This document shows positions 61,157-64,000 of a stretch of 64,000 nt of DNA, piece after piece. This stretch comes from Anaerohalosphaeraceae bacterium (lineage in GTDB: Bacteria; Planctomycetota; Phycisphaerae; Sedimentisphaerales; Anaerohalosphaeraceae). The stretch lies in NCBI GenBank assembly GCA_035378985.1, contig DAOSUR010000011.1, positions 1 through 64,000 on the forward strand, in the 5' to 3' direction. A program made the position numbers and the translations under genes. Each line of letters starts with the position of its first letter. Within the stretch, counting starts at the first letter, position 1. The notes beneath the pieces are model-generated. The model saw nothing but the letters and a program-made list of their open reading frames with translations, did no database searches and was not told the origin of the DNA.

Positions 61157-61525
61157 ATGGAAAAAGAAGCGGCCTATTTAAAAGGTCTGTCGGACCCGAT
61201 TCGCCTGCGGCTGGCGGTGATGCTGGCGGTCCGCGGAGAGCTGTGCGTGTGCGTGCTCGCCGAAGCCCTGCGCCAGCCCCAGTACAAAATCTCCAGACAT
61301 CTGAGCATCCTGCGCCGTGAGGGAATCGTCGAAGTTCGGCGGCAGGGCACATGGATGTATTACCGTCTGCGTCCGCCCGCCTGTCCTGTTGAACAATCCC
61401 TTCAGCACTGCCTGGCGGACTGCTTCCGGAGCCATCCGACGGTCCGGCAGGACCTTCAGCGCCTCGGCCGGGCCCGATGCGGTCCCAAAACATCCGGAAA
61501 ACCTGGAAGGAAACAACGGTCATGA
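61157..61525 (+). CDS. arsR: Arsenic-responsive repressor ArsR
   Basis: 122 residues. LKGLSDPIRLRLAVMLAVRG leads into the arsenite-binding motif ELCVCVLAEAL (Cys pair at the start of the DNA-binding helix), then QPQYKISRHLSILRREGIVE and GTWMYYRLR. This is the classical As(III)-sensing ArsR. Extra Cys near the C-terminus (CPVEQSLQHCLADC) may complete a binding site. The ATG at 61157 follows AAGAGG; an earlier start would lie inside the operator. Its stop overlaps the next start (ATGA). Confidence 0.93.
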   Translation: MEKEAAYLKGLSDPIRLRLAVMLAVRGELCVCVLAEALRQPQYKISRHLSILRREGIVEVRRQGTWMYYRLRPPACPVEQSLQHCLADCFRSHPTVRQDLQRLGRARCGPKTSGKPGRKQRS

Positions 61526-61977
61526 CGGAAGATGAAAAAAAACTTCGCATTCTTTTTCTTTGTACAGGCAACTCCTGCCGAAGCCAGATGGCCGAGGGCT
61601 GGGCCCGTCATCTTAAAGGCGGCTGCGTGGAGCCCTATTCGGCGGGCATCGAAACACACGGCTTAAACCCGCTGGCCGTCCGCGTGATGGCCGAAGCGGG
61701 CGTGGACATCTCCGCCCATCGCTCCAAGCACCTCGACGAGGTCCGCCATATCCCCTTTGATTACGTCATCACCGTCTGCGACCATGCCCGCGAAAGCTGT
61801 CCGCTCTTTCCCGGCAAAACCAAAATCCTGCACGTCGGGTTTGAAGATCCGCCGCGCCTGGCCAAAGCCGCCAAAACGGAGGAAGAAGCCCTGAACTGCT
61901 ACCGCCGCGTGCGCGACCAAATCCGCGCCTTTGTGGAACAGATTCCCGATATCCTCACAAAGGGAGGAAGTCAATGA
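61522..61977 (+). CDS. arsC: Arsenate reductase ArsC, thioredoxin-linked type
   Basis: 151 residues of the low-molecular-weight phosphatase fold. The P-loop is FLCTGNSCRSQMAEG (C-x5-R) and the resolving Cys pair is in VCDHARESCP (C-x6-C). These three Cys define the thioredoxin-coupled ArsC that reduces As(V) to As(III). The small thioredoxin-like protein of the upstream block could be its reductant. The ATGA overlap with arsR indicates translational coupling. Confidence 0.93.
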   Translation: MTEDEKKLRILFLCTGNSCRSQMAEGWARHLKGGCVEPYSAGIETHGLNPLAVRVMAEAGVDISAHRSKHLDEVRHIPFDYVITVCDHARESCPLFPGKTKILHVGFEDPPRLAKAAKTEEEALNCYRRVRDQIRAFVEQIPDILTKGGSQ

Positions 61978-62414
61978 AGAAAGAACGTGTGCTGTTTTTC
62001 TGCAAACACAATTCCTGCCGGAGTCAGATGGCCGAGGCATATCTAAAGAAACTGGCCGCCGACCGCTTTGAGGTCTTCAGCGCCGGCCTGTTCCCGGAAA
62101 TGATTCATCCGCTGGTTGAGGTTGTGATGCTGGAGGACGGCGTGAGCATCCGCGGCCAGACCGCCAAGAGCATCGACCTGTATCTGGGCAAACAGCCGCT
62201 GGATCATATCATTATCGTCTGTCAGGAAGGCGAGGCCGAGTGCCCCCGGCTGTATCCCTTTGCCCTGCATGTCGAGCGCTGGCCGCTTCCCGACCCAGCG
62301 AGCGTTCAGGGCGACAGGGAAACCATTCTGGCCGCCTTCCGTCAAACCAGAGATGCCGTCAAAGAACGCGTAAAAGACTGGCTGAAAAAGAAAACGGAAC
62401 CGCAGGGAAAATGA
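61974..62414 (+). CDS. Second ArsC-like low-molecular-weight phosphatase-fold protein
   Basis: 146 residues, paralogous to the ArsC just upstream. The P-loop is FFCKHNSCRSQMAEA (C-x5-R), and VCQEGEAECPR gives a C-x6-C pair in the expected place, so the whole redox triad is kept. DHIIIVCQEG replaces the aspartate-histidine pair of the upstream protein. It may be a second arsenate reductase with other affinity, or act on a related oxyanion or protein phosphate. It overlaps arsC by 4 bases. Confidence 0.87.
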   Translation: MKKERVLFFCKHNSCRSQMAEAYLKKLAADRFEVFSAGLFPEMIHPLVEVVMLEDGVSIRGQTAKSIDLYLGKQPLDHIIIVCQEGEAECPRLYPFALHVERWPLPDPASVQGDRETILAAFRQTRDAVKERVKDWLKKKTEPQGK

Positions 62415-62422
62415 GGTTTGCT

Positions 62423-63262
62423 ATGGCGGAGCCTTCCAAAGAAACCATCCGACAAACCGTTCGGCAGGAGTATTCCAAAATTGCTCAGAGGAAGTCTTCC
62501 TGCTGCTGCGGCTGCACTCCTTCCGCTCAGCTGGCACAAAATCTTGGCTATTCGAGCGATGAACTGGCCCTTTTGCCGGACGGAGCCAACCTCGGGCTGT
62601 CCTGCGGCAATCCGACGGCGCTGGCAGACCTGAAACCCGGACAGGTTGTACTGGACTTGGGCAGCGGCGGCGGAATCGATGTCTTCATCGCCGCCTGCAA
62701 AGTCGGCCCGGCCGGACGAGCCGTCGGGGTGGATATGACCCCGGACATGGTCAGCCGGGCCCGGGCCTCTATTGCCGTCTTCACACAAAAAACCGGACTG
62801 TCCAATGTGGAGTTTCGACTCGGAGAAATTGAACACCTGCCCGTCGCCGACGGCACCATTGACGTGGTCATCTCCAACTGCGTTATCAATCTTTCCCCCG
62901 ACAAACAGCAGGTCTGGAATGAAATCGCCCGGGTTCTCAAGCCCGGCGGCAAGGCCTGCATCTCCGACCTGGCCCTCCGAAAACCGCTGCCGGAAAACAT
63001 TGCCCGCTCGGCCGCCGCACTGGTCAGCTGTGTTGCCGGAGCTGTTCCGGTCGAACAAACCCTTCAAATGGCCCAACAGGCCGGCCTGTGCAGTCTGAAG
63101 ATAGAAGAACATCCCTACAGCATCGAGCTGGCAGCCGACTGCAATGACCCGCTGTATCGGCAGGTCAAAGAATCCCTGCCGCCGGGGGCCAAACTAAGCG
63201 ACTATGTCATCAGCATCAATCTGACGGCCTTCAAACCTGAAAGAAAAGAGGTCTTACAATGA
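62423..63262 (+). CDS. arsM: Arsenite S-adenosylmethionine methyltransferase ArsM
   Basis: 279 residues from the ATG at 62423 (GAGG six bases upstream); an ATG at 62411 overlapping the previous stop is the alternative. The SAM site is VVLDLGSGGGIDVF. Three Cys match the arsenite-binding set: C61 in LSCGNPTAL, C153 in SNCVINLSPD and C203 in VSCVAGAVP, with the expected spacing of the last two (50). An extra Cys cluster (SSCCCGC) lies near the N-terminus. It converts As(III) to methylated arsenicals, which the ArsP-like permease of the first block could export. Its stop overlaps the acr3 start. Confidence 0.94.
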   Translation: MAEPSKETIRQTVRQEYSKIAQRKSSCCCGCTPSAQLAQNLGYSSDELALLPDGANLGLSCGNPTALADLKPGQVVLDLGSGGGIDVFIAACKVGPAGRAVGVDMTPDMVSRARASIAVFTQKTGLSNVEFRLGEIEHLPVADGTIDVVISNCVINLSPDKQQVWNEIARVLKPGGKACISDLALRKPLPENIARSAAALVSCVAGAVPVEQTLQMAQQAGLCSLKIEEHPYSIELAADCNDPLYRQVKESLPPGAKLSDYVISINLTAFKPERKEVLQ

Positions 63263-64000
63263 ACCAGGAGCCGATGATTCAGAAACCGCAAAAGGGACTC
63301 AGCATCTTCGAGAAATATCTGACCGTGTGGGTGATTCTCTGTATTGCCGGCGGGATTGGGCTGGGCAAACTGGCCCCCGGTCTGGCCAAAACCCTGGACG
63401 GAATGGCCGTATATGTCAATCAGGCGCCGGTCATCTCCATCCCGATTGCCGTGTGCCTGTTTTTTATGATGTACCCGATCATGGTCAAGATTGACTTTGC
63501 GGAAGTCCTCCAGGCCGGCAAGAGCATCAAACCCGTCGCCCTGACTCTCTTCGTGAACTGGGCGATTAAGCCGTTCACCATGTACGCCATCGCCCTGTTT
63601 TTTTTAGGCACGCTTTTTTACGGCTTCATCGGTCCGGACGCCGTGGACTTTGTCAAGATGCCCTTCGGGCTGGATTTGCCCGTCGGCGCTTCCTACGGCG
63701 TCGGCACCGTCGTGCTCGAAAACGGCGTCAAGATGCTTCAGGTTCCGCTGTGGCGCAGCTACCTGGCCGGCTGCATCCTGCTGGGCATCGCCCCCTGCAC
63801 CGCAATGGTGCTGGTCTGGGGCTATCTGGCCAAGGGCAATGACGGGCATACGCTGGTGATGGTGGCGATTAATTCGCTGACGATGCTGGTTCTGTACGGC
63901 CCGCTGGGCGGCTTCCTCTTGGGCGTCGGCAAGCTGCCGGTTCCCTGGCAGGCCCTGCTGCTGTCCATCGCCGTTTATGTCGCTCTGCCGCTGGCCGCCG
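63259..64000 (+). CDS. acr3: Arsenite efflux permease ACR3 (partial, runs off the window)
   Basis: The first 247 residues are visible. After a short polar N-terminus there are membrane helices with LTVWVILCIAGGIGLGKLAP, split here as LTVWVILC and GGIGLGKLAP, and FFMMYPIMVKIDF, KPVALTLFVNWAIKPFTMY, GIAPCTAMVLVWGYLAKGN. These are ACR3-family signatures; the Cys in PCTAMV is the conserved one essential for As(III) transport. AAGAGG precedes the ATG. A hydrophilic extra loop (GPDAVDFVKMPFGLDLPVGA) near 120-150 is longer than in short ACR3 proteins. It exports the arsenite made by ArsC. Confidence 0.93.
   Translation, partial: MNQEPMIQKPQKGLSIFEKYLTVWVILCIAGGIGLGKLAPGLAKTLDGMAVYVNQAPVISIPIAVCLFFMMYPIMVKIDFAEVLQAGKSIKPVALTLFVNWAIKPFTMYAIALFFLGTLFYGFIGPDAVDFVKMPFGLDLPVGASYGVGTVVLENGVKMLQVPLWRSYLAGCILLGIAPCTAMVLVWGYLAKGNDGHTLVMVAINSLTMLVLYGPLGGFLLGVGKLPVPWQALLLSIAVYVALPLAA

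Noticed and set aside
1..64000. tRNA, rRNA, CRISPR arrays, insertion sequences, prophage or integrase genes
   Set aside because: Intergenic gaps were read on both strands without finding supporting motifs, repeats or coding signatures for any of these.

Overview
The window looks like a chromosomal segment of a planctomycete, most likely an anaerobic, polysaccharide-degrading member of the Phycisphaerae. This is inferred from large secreted glycoside hydrolases ending in dockerin-like EF-hand pairs, a DUF1559-type pseudopilin, an ECF sigma factor with its anti-sigma factor, an MCE-domain protein and a core gene order (rnpA away from rpmH) unlike that of better-known phyla. No rRNA, tRNA, CRISPR array, transposase or integrase was seen.

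Layout. (1) 1-18450, + strand: the 3' end of a dockerin-tailed protein, then six tightly spaced secreted enzymes: GH43-CBM6-dockerin, a GH43-CBM6-GH30 giant, a GH43-GH43-GH127 triple fusion, GH43, a tandem CE1 esterase and GH95. Together they can remove arabinose, xylose, ester and L-fucose/L-galactose side groups and cut the backbone of a heavily decorated (glucurono)arabinoxylan. (2) 18529-30723: secreted or envelope proteins (LamG/Ig/dockerin protein, possible cohesin-like protein with an internal dockerin, C39-like protein with a Cys-rich tail, pseudopilin), an ECF sigma/anti-sigma pair, and two paralogous membrane-anchored proteins, the second interrupted by a frameshift in a 7-G tract. 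(3) 30846-42391: asnS with a coiled-coil insert, a PpiC lipoprotein, small membrane proteins, YbaK, nrdR with tandem NrdR boxes and an ATP-cone partner, then a compact minus-strand operon: coiled-coil lipoprotein, EIIA, T2SS-F, rnpA, MerR, MCE. A ferritin-like gene follows. (4) 42605-46413: URO-D-like protein, sugar porter and GH5. (5) 46470-55676: a ParA ATPase fused to an AMPK/CBM48-type glycogen-binding domain, ftsK, an FtsB/DivIC-like gene, eno, an alpha/beta hydrolase and a secreted ASH-domain protein whose signal peptide is out of frame. (6) 55938-64000, + strand: an arsenic region in two ArsR-headed blocks. The first holds an ArsP-like permease, trmO and a thiol-redox relay (three thioredoxin-like proteins, a DGC protein, CcdA). 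The second holds arsR, two Cys-based arsenate reductases, arsM and the start of acr3.

Most notable: the ParA-CBM48 fusion; a perfect 12-bp inverted repeat holding the pseudopilin start codon in its 7-nt loop; the G-tract frameshift supported by a paralogue; the triple-catalytic arabinan/xylan enzyme; the parvulin-like/thioredoxin fusion inside a complete As(V)-to-methyl-As operon; and dockerin modules beside a possible cohesin-like protein. Family assignments come from reading motifs by eye; no database search or structure prediction was run.
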